Assembly (NCBI RefSeq): GCF_025961315.1
Contig: NZ_JAOQNK010000001.1
Location: 4,712,001-4,776,000, forward strand
Source: Sphingobacterium kitahiroshimense
Lineage (GTDB): Bacteria; Bacteroidota; Bacteroidia; Sphingobacteriales; Sphingobacteriaceae
DNA length: 64,000 bases
Direction of reading: 5' to 3'
Both the position numbers and the translations under genes were made by a program. Position 1 is the first letter of the stretch. Each line of letters starts with the position of its first letter. Below the pieces are notes generated by a model. The model saw only the letters and a program-made list of their open reading frames with translations, made no database searches and had not been told where the DNA came from. Positions 49,420 to 57,556 of the stretch are shown piece by piece.

Positions 49420-50238
49420 TTATCCTAGGGCTACATCTAAAGTCATCATTAAAATGAAACCTCCTATAAATCCGATTGTTGCGATGTCTGAATTTTTATT
49501 TTGTTGCGCTTCAGGTATAACTTCTTCTACCACTACAAAGATCATGGCTCCGGCCGCAAATGCTAGTGCATAAGGAAGTATGGGTGTAAAAGTAACTACT
49601 GCCATTGCCCCCAAAACACCGGCAATTGGTTCTACAATTGCGGATGCTTGTCCGTAGAAAAAACTTTTTCGTCTGCTCATTCCCATTCTTCTTAGTGGCA
49701 TTGCGACTGCTATACCTTCAGGGAAATTTTGTAAACCTATTCCAGTCGCCAAGATGACAGCCCCAGCAATTGTCGCTTCTGGAATCCCTGCAGCAACACT
49801 CCCGAAAAGAACACCTACGGCAAGTCCTTCGGGGATATTATGAAGTGTAATGGCTAAAATCATTAAAGTTGTTTTTTGCCATGGAGTCTTTACTCCTTCC
49901 ACTTTTTTAAAATTGATATGTAGGTGAGGTAAAACTTTGTCTATACTAAATAAGAATGCCGCGCCAATTAAAAATCCGACTACAGCTGGGACGACTTGTG
50001 CAAAACCAGTGCCTTCGCTCATGTCGATGGCGGGTATGAGGAGACTCCAAACACTTGCGGCTACCATTACCCCACCCGTGAATCCTAACATGCCGTCCAT
50101 GACATTTTTATTCATTTTTTTAAATAGGAATACAAATGAAGCGCCCAAAGCAGTGACTAGCCATGTAAATAATGTTGCATACAGAGCGGCTAAAATAGGG
50201 TCGATGCTTTCTAGGTATGTGATAACTGATTCAATCAT
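49420..50238 (-). CDS. ZIP-family metal transporter
   Basis: A 272-residue inner-membrane protein with eight predicted helices. The two metal-site helices are LHNIPEGLAVGVLFG (about 131-145) and NFPEGIAVAMPL (about 172-183), which define ZIP carriers of Zn, Fe or Mn. The variable loop between helices 3 and 4 is short and Lys-rich and lacks an obvious His cluster. Paired inverted repeats lie around its promoter at about 50.41-50.46 kb (see finding). The metal cannot be named. Confidence 0.9.
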   Translation of the reverse strand: MIESVITYLESIDPILAALYATLFTWLVTALGASFVFLFKKMNKNVMDGMLGFTGGVMVAASVWSLLIPAIDMSEGTGFAQVVPAVVGFLIGAAFLFSIDKVLPHLHINFKKVEGVKTPWQKTTLMILAITLHNIPEGLAVGVLFGSVAAGIPEATIAGAVILATGIGLQNFPEGIAVAMPLRRMGMSRRKSFFYGQASAIVEPIAGVLGAMAVVTFTPILPYALAFAAGAMIFVVVEEVIPEAQQNKNSDIATIGFIGGFILMMTLDVALG

Positions 50239-50410
50239 AATTGTGATATTATTTCATTATTTATTCATCTTTGAAATGTGCTCATATTTTTTTAAGATAT
50301 CCACACTTAATATTTCAGGATTGGATGGATCATCTACCATTAATGGGTCAGTGTGTTTTTAAATATGATTCGTTAGAAGTTAAGCAAGTCTAATCTTAGA
50401 TGGTATGCAA

Positions 50411-50418
50411 CAAAAGTA
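50411..50418 (-). promoter_or_regulatory. -7 element upstream of the ZIP gene (TACTTTTG)
   Basis: Matches TAnnTTTG on the minus strand. Expected transcription start near 50405 leaves a leader of about 165 nt before the ATG at 50238. Confidence 0.45.
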
Positions 50419-50422
50419 ATAA

Positions 50423-50464
50423 GTTAGATTGAACTAACAAATATATTTCTAACATTTTTGTTAG
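50423..50464. promoter_or_regulatory. Two GTTAG inverted repeats upstream of the ZIP gene
   Basis: GTTAG-N6-CTAAC at 50423-50438 and CTAAC-N6-GTTAG at 50449-50464. Half-sites are 11 bp apart within each pair and 15 bp apart between pairs. The first lies immediately upstream of the -7 element, in the spacer where a repressor would block polymerase. Confidence 0.5.
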
Positions 50465-50603
50465 TATATGCTAATAATTTTTAGTTTATCTGTTTCTGTT
50501 TGAATAGTCGTCTGTTATCTTTAGTGCTGATCTGTATTTAAGAATTGAGTGGGAAATAGTCAGTCTTGTGAGATAACTTGGTTTTATACTTTATTATTTA
50601 TAG

Positions 50604-50632
50604 GATGGGCTGGAAAATTTAACCAGCCCATC
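50604..50632 (-). terminator. Terminator of the DAACS symporter gene
   Basis: GATGGGCTGG and CCAGCCCATC form a 10-bp stem with a 9-base loop, 78 bp past the stop at 50710. Confidence 0.8.
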
Positions 50633-50709
50633 TTATACAGCTTTCTATTTAAGGGTTAAAGAATGGGTGGAAATTCTCATTCTAAATTGTTTATTACGAT
50701 TAATTTTCC

Positions 50710-51903
50710 TTAAGCATTTGCTTTTTCTTCTTTACTCGCTTCTTGTTTTTTAAAAATAGCATTTAATAGAATTGCTATAGCACCATCACCTGTTACATTA
50801 CAGGCTGTTCCGAAGCTATCCATTGCGATGTATAAAGCAATCATTAAAGCTTGATTCTCGACGTTGAAACCGAGCATACTACCGATTATACCTATTGCTG
50901 CCATAATTGCTCCGCCCGGTACTCCTGGTGCTGCTATCATTGTTACCCCTAACATGCAGATAAATCCCATCATTTGTACAAAGTCTATTGGTATACCTTG
51001 CATCATCATAAGTGCAAGTACACATGCAACGATTTTCAGCGTACTTCCTGCAAGATGTATTGTTGCACATAATGGGATGCTGAAATTAGCGATGTCTTCA
51101 TCAACACCAAGTTTTTTTGCTTGTTTTAGTGTTACAGGAATCGTTGCCGCAGACGACTGTGTCCCTAAGGCGGTGAAATAAGCGGGCAACATACCCATTA
51201 ATAATTTGAATGGATTTTGTTTAGAGGCTATCCCTGCAATGATAAATTGAATTACAAGCAAAAGAATATGGATGACGAAAATAATTCCTATGATTTTGAT
51301 GAAGACATGCAGTATGGTGAATACTTTACCTGTGTACGTCATATCGTAGAAGATACCTAAAATGAAAAAGGGCAATAATGGGATGATCATTTTTTCGATG
51401 ATAAAACTAATTACCTTTTCAAAATCGATAAATACCTTTTCTAATGTCGAATTTTCTAATTTTGACAAGCCAATACCGATACAGAATGCAAGCACTAAAG
51501 CGGACATGACGTCGAAGAGGGGTGGGAACTCAATTTTGAAATAGGGACTCAGTGTTTTGGTTGTTTCGGTAATTAGGTCTGTGTTGATCTGGTTTTGAAG
51601 TAAAGCTGGAAATATACTCATGCTGACCGTGTACGAAAAAAGTCCAGCAAATAAGGTAGAACCGTAGGCGATCAATACAGTTGTCAATAATAATTTTCCT
51701 GCAGTCTTTCCTAGTTGAGCAATTGATGGAATGATTAATCCAACGATAATTAGTGGAATCAAAAATTTTAAGAATTGATCAAAAAGAAAATTATATGTGG
51801 TTAAGATTCTTCCTAATGACTCAGGGAGATAGAGGCCGAGTAAAATACCAGATATGATGGCGACGATTACTTTAAAGAGAAGATTCTCAGTAATTTTTTT
51901 CAT
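50710..51903 (-). CDS. Dicarboxylate/amino acid:cation symporter (DAACS family)
   Basis: A 397-residue membrane protein with about eight helices and the glutamate/aspartate transporter signatures: the serine-rich GTQSSAATIPVT (about 246-257), the hairpin AAPGVPGGAIM (about 324-334) and DSFGTACNVTGDGAIA (about 360-375). It couples uptake of acidic amino acids or dicarboxylates to Na+ or H+. Stand-alone gene with its own terminator. Confidence 0.92.
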   Translation of the reverse strand: MKKITENLLFKVIVAIISGILLGLYLPESLGRILTTYNFLFDQFLKFLIPLIIVGLIIPSIAQLGKTAGKLLLTTVLIAYGSTLFAGLFSYTVSMSIFPALLQNQINTDLITETTKTLSPYFKIEFPPLFDVMSALVLAFCIGIGLSKLENSTLEKVFIDFEKVISFIIEKMIIPLLPFFILGIFYDMTYTGKVFTILHVFIKIIGIIFVIHILLLVIQFIIAGIASKQNPFKLLMGMLPAYFTALGTQSSAATIPVTLKQAKKLGVDEDIANFSIPLCATIHLAGSTLKIVACVLALMMMQGIPIDFVQMMGFICMLGVTMIAAPGVPGGAIMAAIGIIGSMLGFNVENQALMIALYIAMDSFGTACNVTGDGAIAILLNAIFKKQEASKEEKANA

Positions 51904-52551
51904 TAGATTTGTTTTATTGTATGATGTCTTATCCTTATGATAATACGTTTAGTTCATTTATAAAAGAATTTATCATCTCCATTAATTAAAAAAAGAAGTC
52001 AATAGATAATCCATTTTGTTCTTTGTATTGAAGAAAAGTATATATTTAATTATCTGGAATGATTCATATTCTTGACATCTGTATGTGTGGAGTTTAATCT
52101 GTTGAGAAACGAAATTGTCATCAATAAAGTTGATTTTGATACGTTGTTGCTCCTTGAGTCTATTCTAAAAAATGTCGACCCGATAAAAAAATATATTACG
52201 AAAATAGGAATTAATAACTGATTTATTTTGAAGCGTCCTCGTGTTTGGACATTTGCATGGTGCAGTCTCTGGTTGCTTTGTTTGGGGTATTGCTTTGTGG
52301 TATAGCTTGTTAATGTCTTTTTAATGGTGTTGTTTGTTATTAAATTAAAATGGATTGCTTTTCATATTTTATTGTTCAGGCACTGTTTTTTTATAATGTA
52401 ATGTTTCGATAATGTGATTTTAGGTTTTTAATGAAATCAACATTGTGTGTCATAGTGTGATTTTATTGAAAACAAAGCTGTGATCAAAATAATGGACTGT
52501 GATGTTATGTTACTTGATGTTTGTAATGAGGTTGGGGTTCTCATTCTTTGA
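51904..52551. other. Long intergenic region, no secure gene
   Basis: About 650 bp between the symporter and Arr. A 49-codon plus-strand frame (52072-52221) starts only at TTG and has no recognisable domain, so it is not listed as a gene. TGTGATTTTA occurs twice (52413 and 52456). No RNA, repeat array or clear promoter was found. Confidence 0.5.
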
Positions 52552-52962
52552 TTAGTCTTCAATTGCTTCAATGCCCTCTTGTTCGAGTTTTTTGAGATGT
52601 GATTTCATTGCTTCTAGTTGCTCTGAGGAGTGAGCTTGCCAATCTTTTATTTCTCCGACAACACGTAAAAAATATGCTCTTCGGTAGGATTTCGTCGGAT
52701 TGCCGGGGAATTTTTTATTCGTGAGATTGGGGTCATCTTCGATAGGACCAGACGGATCTACTAAATAAATCCTTTCAGGGGCATCGCCCTGTGCTAATTC
52801 AGCTCCCCATATTGCGGCATCTAAAGTTCCAGTTAAATATACATATTTAGCATGTTTTCGTTTGCCATAATTAGAAGGATGGCCTGGCTCAATCAGGTCT
52901 CCTAGTTTAAGATCAGTTTTAGTGCCATGATAAAACTGTTCTAAGGGTTTATTCTTGTCCAT
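52552..52962 (-). CDS. arr: Rifampin ADP-ribosyltransferase (Arr)
   Basis: A 136-residue enzyme matching the Arr family: FYHGTK near residue 11 (His of the H-Y-D triad), TLDAAIWGAELAQGD (about 46-60), VYLTG, and the GPIEDDPN plus KKFPGNPTKSYR block (about 72-94). It ADP-ribosylates the ansa hydroxyl of rifamycins using NAD, giving resistance. Length equals the family norm. It stands alone without mobile-element signatures, so it is probably an intrinsic chromosomal gene. Confidence 0.93.
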   Translation of the reverse strand: MDKNKPLEQFYHGTKTDLKLGDLIEPGHPSNYGKRKHAKYVYLTGTLDAAIWGAELAQGDAPERIYLVDPSGPIEDDPNLTNKKFPGNPTKSYRRAYFLRVVGEIKDWQAHSSEQLEAMKSHLKKLEQEGIEAIED

Positions 52963-53140
52963 GATTTACTGATAGTTATCCAAAATATTTATGTTTATAC
53001 AAGATCGTGTTTTTTTGTGTATATCAATTGCTTTTCATTGATAAATATCTAATTATAGCCAGATATTCAGTTCTTTTTTTTGCCTATTCTATTTGTTGAG
53101 ATGCTTTTTAATGTTGAGGTTTAAAGATGCCTATGCATCT

Positions 53141-53626
53141 TTATGCGCCAATGATAATATCGGCAAAGATTGCATCTGTAGCTTTGATAAGATCCTGAGG
53201 ATTCATTTCAATCTGTAGTCCTTTTTTACCGGCGCTAATGACAATTTTGTTTTCCAAGGAAGCGAGTTCTTCTATGTATGTTGGAAATATTTTTTTCATT
53301 CCTATAGGAGAGCATCCCCCTCGAATATATCCGGTTATGTGCTGCAAATCTTTCATAGGAAGCATTTCACATTTTTTATTACCTGATATAATTGCTAGCT
53401 TTTTCAAATCTACCTGTGCATTTCCTGGTATGACAGCAACAATGTAAGGATCATTTTGTCCGGTGAGCACGAGGGTTTTGTAGATTATTTCTTCGCGAAT
53501 TCCCAATGCCTCAGCAACATCGGTAGCGCTTTGGTGTTCACCCACTACTTCGTAAGTTCTTAAATGATAAGTAAACTTTAAGTTGTCCAGGATGCGGGCA
53601 GCATTAGTTTTTGTTATTTCTTTCAT
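53141..53626 (-). CDS. ybaK: Cys-tRNA(Pro) deacylase YbaK/EbsC
   Basis: A 161-residue editing protein of the YbaK/ProX family. It has the conserved Lys in IIYKTLVLTG (about 48-57) and the RGGCSPIGMKK loop (about 108-118) typical of YbaK, which hydrolyses Cys mis-charged on tRNA-Pro. Single gene. Confidence 0.92.
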   Translation of the reverse strand: MKEITKTNAARILDNLKFTYHLRTYEVVGEHQSATDVAEALGIREEIIYKTLVLTGQNDPYIVAVIPGNAQVDLKKLAIISGNKKCEMLPMKDLQHITGYIRGGCSPIGMKKIFPTYIEELASLENKIVISAGKKGLQIEMNPQDLIKATDAIFADIIIGA

Positions 53627-53807
53627 AAATCTGTATTCTTAATAATCGCTTCAGTACGCTGATGAATGATTTGATGTAGATGAATGTAATGATGATTTTA
53701 TTAAAAAGCAATATGAAATTCTATGGTGTTTAATTAAAATATGTCGCTTCAGGATTTTGTTCTATATGAAGTGTGTTTCTAATAATTGCAAGAACGATGT
53801 TCTTACC

Positions 53808-54060
53808 TATAGGACACCTATAGAGGTGGTAAGGGTTTTATTGTGTCTGTCCTCTGTATAGATGGTGCATAGAAAGATTGTTTATTGTGTGTGCTAAGGG
53901 TTGGCCTGTAATTCGGATTGTGTGTTTCTAGTCTCGTTCTTGTGTGAGGCTAGGTTATTTCTTGTGTGCTTGTAGGGTGATTGTATAGTCAGTGTTGTGT
54001 GTTTGCAGGCTTTGCCTAGGTTTATCATTGTGTGATACTGGGCTCGGATGGGATTTCATA
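53808..54060. repeat. 11-bp-phased TTGTGTG direct-repeat array
   Basis: Seven TTGTGTG words (the first TTGTGTC) begin at 53841, 53885, 53918, 53940, 53962, 53995 and 54028. The gaps are 44, 33, 22, 22, 33 and 33 bp, all exact multiples of 11. Cut into consecutive 11-mers, the intervening units mostly begin TAG, TAA, TAT or CAG (for example TAGGTTATTTC, TAGGGTGATTG, TAGGTTTATCA), and the 11-bp frame can be followed back to 53808. It is non-coding, since 11 is not a multiple of 3. It fills the gap between ybaK and the porin gene. I do not recognise the element. Confidence 0.75.
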
Positions 54061-54158
54061 AGAAGAATTAATGTCTTTGCTTGTTTTATTATTTATGACT
54101 GTTTTTTATATACTAATTGTAAATAATATATATTAGTTTCGTTGAGATGGTGATACTT

Positions 54159-54214
54159 CAATATTAACAAAAGGGATTATTCAATAAAATGAATAATCCC
54201 TTTTGTTAATATTG
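54159..54214. terminator. 25-bp perfect hairpin, probable terminator
   Basis: Left arm 54159-54183 and right arm 54190-54214 are perfect complements with a 6-base ATAAAA loop. It lies 99 bp beyond the porin stop on the minus strand and downstream of the TTGTGTG array on the plus strand, so it could end a transcript from either side. Confidence 0.6.
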
Positions 54215-54312
54215 CAAATAGTTTCCTTATACTGTGATCCAATTACTTTTATAAAGAACAATATCTGTTATTTATAATCGATTTTGCTGGATTTTAATTT
54301 TGTTGTTGTTTT

Positions 54313-55368
54313 TTAAAAGGCATATACTAAGGCAAGTGAAAATTGTCCGGCATTTTTTGTTGGAGATAGGTCTTGTTTTACAAACATCTGTGTTTCACTG
54401 TTATCAAATCTAACTTCAGGGATAAAAGTAAAGCCATGATGTTTGAAGTTTGCTGTTAACGTAGTGGAAAAGATTTCATTACTGGTAACTTCAGCTACGG
54501 GCATGTTTTTAGTTTTATAATATTCACCACGGATTCCTATACCAATATTTTCATTTATATTCACTTTTGGGTATAATGCTACTCCCGAATAGCCACCTTC
54601 TCCTTTTCTGCTGTAGTCGGTCGCATTTGCACCTAATGAAAATAATGGAGAGAATGAATAATTTCCTACAAAATCGATTAAAGTTCCTGAGCTATAATTG
54701 CTGGCGCCGCCTTGTGAAGATCCTGTCAGAAAATTAAGGAAAAAGCTTGATTTGTCATTTGGTGCAACTGATAATTGTGATCCAAAGTGTGATACACCGT
54801 TTAAATCTTGGTAGACATTCCAATCATTAAAGATTCCGACCATAAGCCCTACTTTTTCAGAAAAAGCATATTGTGCTTTTAGTCCTGCATCCTGGAAAGG
54901 TCCTGCGCCAAAAAGATATGAGGTTGAGTAGTGGAAATTGAATGATGGACAGATGACTTCATAGCCTACAAAAGTCCCCATAAAACCGGCTGTTAAACTT
55001 AATTTTTCTGTCAGTGCATAGGAGATGTAGAGGTTTTGAATGTGGAAGCTATTTTTGTCGTCCCCATTTTGACCGTCTCCATTAATTATGGAGCGGTACT
55101 GTCCTCTCGGCCCAAATGATAATTCACCTACAAAAGATGCTTTTCCAGTTTTTTTCTTCAGAGCAAGATCAACCATTCCAATGGATACTGAATTATTGTC
55201 TTCAGTAAAATAGGTGTTTATATTCGGTTGTTTTTGGAAATCATATTTCCAATATGTATCCACTGATCCAGATATTTCTAGATCTAATAAATCATACTTT
55301 TTTGTTTGTGCATATATTTTGCTGCTTACTATTATTAAAATTAGTGTTGTTAAGATGATTTTTTTCAT
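54313..55368 (-). CDS. Outer-membrane beta-barrel porin (BBP2/OmpL-like)
   Basis: A 351-residue exported protein (signal peptide to about residue 20, KIYAQ) whose mature sequence is a succession of alternating amphipathic strands with Gly/aromatic girdles (KKTGKASFVGELSFGPRGQY, GLMVGIFNDWN) and ends in a strand finishing LALVYAF. This fits the putative beta-barrel porin-2 group. It is divergent from amtB, 328 bp away, and may share regulation with it. The solute is unknown. Confidence 0.78.
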   Translation of the reverse strand: MKKIILTTLILIIVSSKIYAQTKKYDLLDLEISGSVDTYWKYDFQKQPNINTYFTEDNNSVSIGMVDLALKKKTGKASFVGELSFGPRGQYRSIINGDGQNGDDKNSFHIQNLYISYALTEKLSLTAGFMGTFVGYEVICPSFNFHYSTSYLFGAGPFQDAGLKAQYAFSEKVGLMVGIFNDWNVYQDLNGVSHFGSQLSVAPNDKSSFFLNFLTGSSQGGASNYSSGTLIDFVGNYSFSPLFSLGANATDYSRKGEGGYSGVALYPKVNINENIGIGIRGEYYKTKNMPVAEVTSNEIFSTTLTANFKHHGFTFIPEVRFDNSETQMFVKQDLSPTKNAGQFSLALVYAF

Positions 55369-55696
55369 TTTTTCATGTTTTTAAATGTTTGTTTTTGTTT
55401 TTTAGCATTCAAAAGCACTTAAACATCTAGTTTTTTTTAATATTTGATGTAAATATTATTGTTTTTCCTCTTGTTTTGTTGTTTTATTAGCATTTAATCT
55501 AGTTGTTTTTGTGTTTTTAGGTTGATTTATTTAGGATCCTGATGTAAATATATGATTTTATTTAATATTTTATTGATTTTTTAATTAATTGAACTTATAT
55601 TTGATCGAAATCAAATTTATAATAGTTATTTTTGATTGTTTTTCACTGATAAACATATTTTGTTATGAAATTATTAAACTTAAATCTAGAAATATT
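55369..55696. other. Divergent intergenic region between porin and amtB
   Basis: Very AT-rich 328-bp region upstream of both genes. A possible sigma-54 TGGC-N-TTGC element was looked for and not found. No gene is seen. Confidence 0.5.
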
Positions 55697-57001
55697 ATGA
55701 AAAAATTCATTCCGCTTATTATTTTGGTTTGTTTAGCGATTATTGGCTTAGTTACACCCTCATTAGAAGTCAGTAATGTTGCAGGTGTGGAGATCGACAC
55801 CGGAGATACGGCTTGGTTACTCGCTTCCTCGGCATTGGTTTTGATTATGACTCCAGGTTTGGCATTCTTTTATGGTGGAATGGTGAGCAAGAAGAATGTT
55901 ATCTCCACGATGATGCAAAGTTTCATCTGTATGTGTATTATTTCTGTCCTTTGGGTTATTTTCGGTTTCAGCTTAGCTTTTGGCGATGATATTGGGGGTA
56001 TTATTGGAGATCCTCGTACGTTCTATATGATGAAAGGGATGTTGGGGAATGTGAGTTGGTCAGCTCTTCCTACTATTCCACTGGTATTATTCGCCATGTT
56101 TCAGCTCAAATTTGCAATTATTACTCCTGCTCTTATAACAGGAGCTTTTGCAGAGCGTGTTCGCTTTAATTCATTTATGGTATTTATTATCTTGTTCAGT
56201 ATTTTTATCTATATGCCACTGGCTCATGCCACTTGGCATCCTGAAGGTATCTTGGCCAAATTCGGTGTTTTAGATTTTGCAGGTGGTACAGTTGTTCATA
56301 TGTCGGCAGGATGGGCTGCTTTGGCATCAGCTATCTATCTAAAAGGCCGTAAAAAGCCTACGCATTCGCCAGCTCGGATTAGTTACGTGATTTTAGGAAC
56401 TGCTCTTTTATGGTTCGGATGGTTTGGATTTAATGCAGGTTCTGCAGGTGGAGCTAATAGTCTTGCCGCTTATGCTTTTGCAACCACAACTACTGCGTCA
56501 GCTGTAGCTTCAATTGCCTGGATATTTGTTGACCTAATCCGAGGTAAAAAACCATCTGCTATGGGAGCTTGTATCGGAGCTGTTGTTGGATTAGTTGCTA
56601 TAACACCTGCAGCGGGATTTGTGACGATATCACATTCGATTGTTATTGGGCTTGTAGCGGCTTTAGTTAGTAATTTAGTCGTATTCTTACGTAGTAAAAC
56701 CAGTATTGACGATACGTTAGATGTATTTCCTTGTCACGGTGTAGGTGGTATGGTCGGTATGGTGCTTACTGGGGTTTTTGCAAATAGTAGTGTCAACAGT
56801 GTTGTTACGACGAATGGTTTATATTTTGGTGAGACAGGTCTATTTGTAGCACATATTGTTGCTTTGATTGCAGTTTCTGTTTTTGCATTCTTTGGATCTT
56901 TCCTTTTGATCAAATTGACGGATTTAATTACACCACTTCGTGTTCATGAGGTCGAGGAGGAGCTTGGTTTAGATATTACTCAACACGACGAGGAATTGTA
57001 G
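55697..57001 (+). CDS. amtB: Ammonium transporter AmtB
   Basis: About 434 residues from the ATG at 55697; a frame opening 36 codons earlier carries an extra hydrophobic segment and is rejected. It has the Amt fold of about eleven helices with an N-terminal signal-like segment, the LIMTPGLAFFYGGMVSKKN signature, the pore histidines in ATWHPEG and in CHGVGGMVG, and AGGTVVHMSAGWAALASA. It conducts NH3/NH4+. No PII gene is visible beside it, unlike the usual amtB-glnK pairing. Downstream lies a LytS/LytTR pair. Confidence 0.94.
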   Translation: MKKFIPLIILVCLAIIGLVTPSLEVSNVAGVEIDTGDTAWLLASSALVLIMTPGLAFFYGGMVSKKNVISTMMQSFICMCIISVLWVIFGFSLAFGDDIGGIIGDPRTFYMMKGMLGNVSWSALPTIPLVLFAMFQLKFAIITPALITGAFAERVRFNSFMVFIILFSIFIYMPLAHATWHPEGILAKFGVLDFAGGTVVHMSAGWAALASAIYLKGRKKPTHSPARISYVILGTALLWFGWFGFNAGSAGGANSLAAYAFATTTTASAVASIAWIFVDLIRGKKPSAMGACIGAVVGLVAITPAAGFVTISHSIVIGLVAALVSNLVVFLRSKTSIDDTLDVFPCHGVGGMVGMVLTGVFANSSVNSVVTTNGLYFGETGLFVAHIVALIAVSVFAFFGSFLLIKLTDLITPLRVHEVEEELGLDITQHDEEL

Positions 57002-57313
57002 AATTGATATTCATACTACCAATATTAACCCTTGATAAGGTGTGGCTTTTGCTGCACCTTACTTGTTTTATGGTATTTCTTGCACTAGTTTTTGTAAATA
57101 TATGATTTGTAAAATTCAGTTTATTAGGGTACTTGTCCTCAACTTCTTTTATTGGTTCTTTTGCTATTATTATCTCGGTCTTAACCCGTTTTTGTAATTT
57201 AAATAAAGAAATTATTCTTTTATTCGCTTCAGTAAGCATTTAGTCATATTCAGTTACAAAATATGATGGTTGGGACTGAATATCTTGTTTATAGTATTTC
57301 ATAAAAACGATCT
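57002..57313. other. Intergenic region, small hairpin after amtB
   Basis: AAGGTG and CACCTT around 57038-57061 could be a weak terminator of amtB. The rest is AT-rich. A minus-strand frame of 87 codons overlaps the amtB end and was not accepted. Confidence 0.4.
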
Positions 57314-57538
57314 TTGTTAAAAGAAGAAAGAAATGGGCATCTTTGTAAGGGAAAAGAGTTTTTTAAACTATGTGGTTTTTATTTTTTTTTTCTTGAAGAA
57401 ACTATTAATGAGTTTGATACCCGGATAGATAAAAAAAATCTATTTGATTACTATTTGTCATATTGCAAATTTATATCTGATAGAAAAAAGCTTGTTGAAC
57501 TATATAAAGATGGCCAGAATCGTGATGGCAAATATTGA
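57314..57538 (+). CDS. Small hypothetical protein
   Basis: A 74-residue frame ending 18 bp before the histidine kinase gene. It is Lys/Phe/Leu-rich with an unusual LCGFYFFFLEE segment and a helical tail (FDYYLSYCKFISDRKKLVELY). No domain is recognised and no clear promoter or ribosome site precedes it, so it may be spurious. Its composition is not obviously non-coding and it lies in line with the kinase, so it is kept as a low-confidence gene. Confidence 0.35.
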   Translation: MLKEERNGHLCKGKEFFKLCGFYFFFLEETINEFDTRIDKKNLFDYYLSYCKFISDRKKLVELYKDGQNRDGKY

Positions 57539-57556
57539 ATTAGATTTTATTTAAAG

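Noticed and set aside
52072..52221. 49-codon plus-strand frame (VDFDTLLLLESILKNV region)
   Set aside because: Start only at TTG, no domain, no ribosome site, isolated in AT-rich spacer. It could be a gene remnant, but this cannot be shown.
53808..54060. The TTGTGTG array as a CRISPR array
   Set aside because: Repeats are only 7 bases, the intervals vary from 15 to 37 bases, there are no cas genes nearby, and spacer lengths are not uniform.
56976..57239. 87-codon minus-strand frame downstream of amtB
   Set aside because: It overlaps amtB on the opposite strand, has no recognisable domain and no promoter. The K/E-rich first half is mildly suggestive but not enough.
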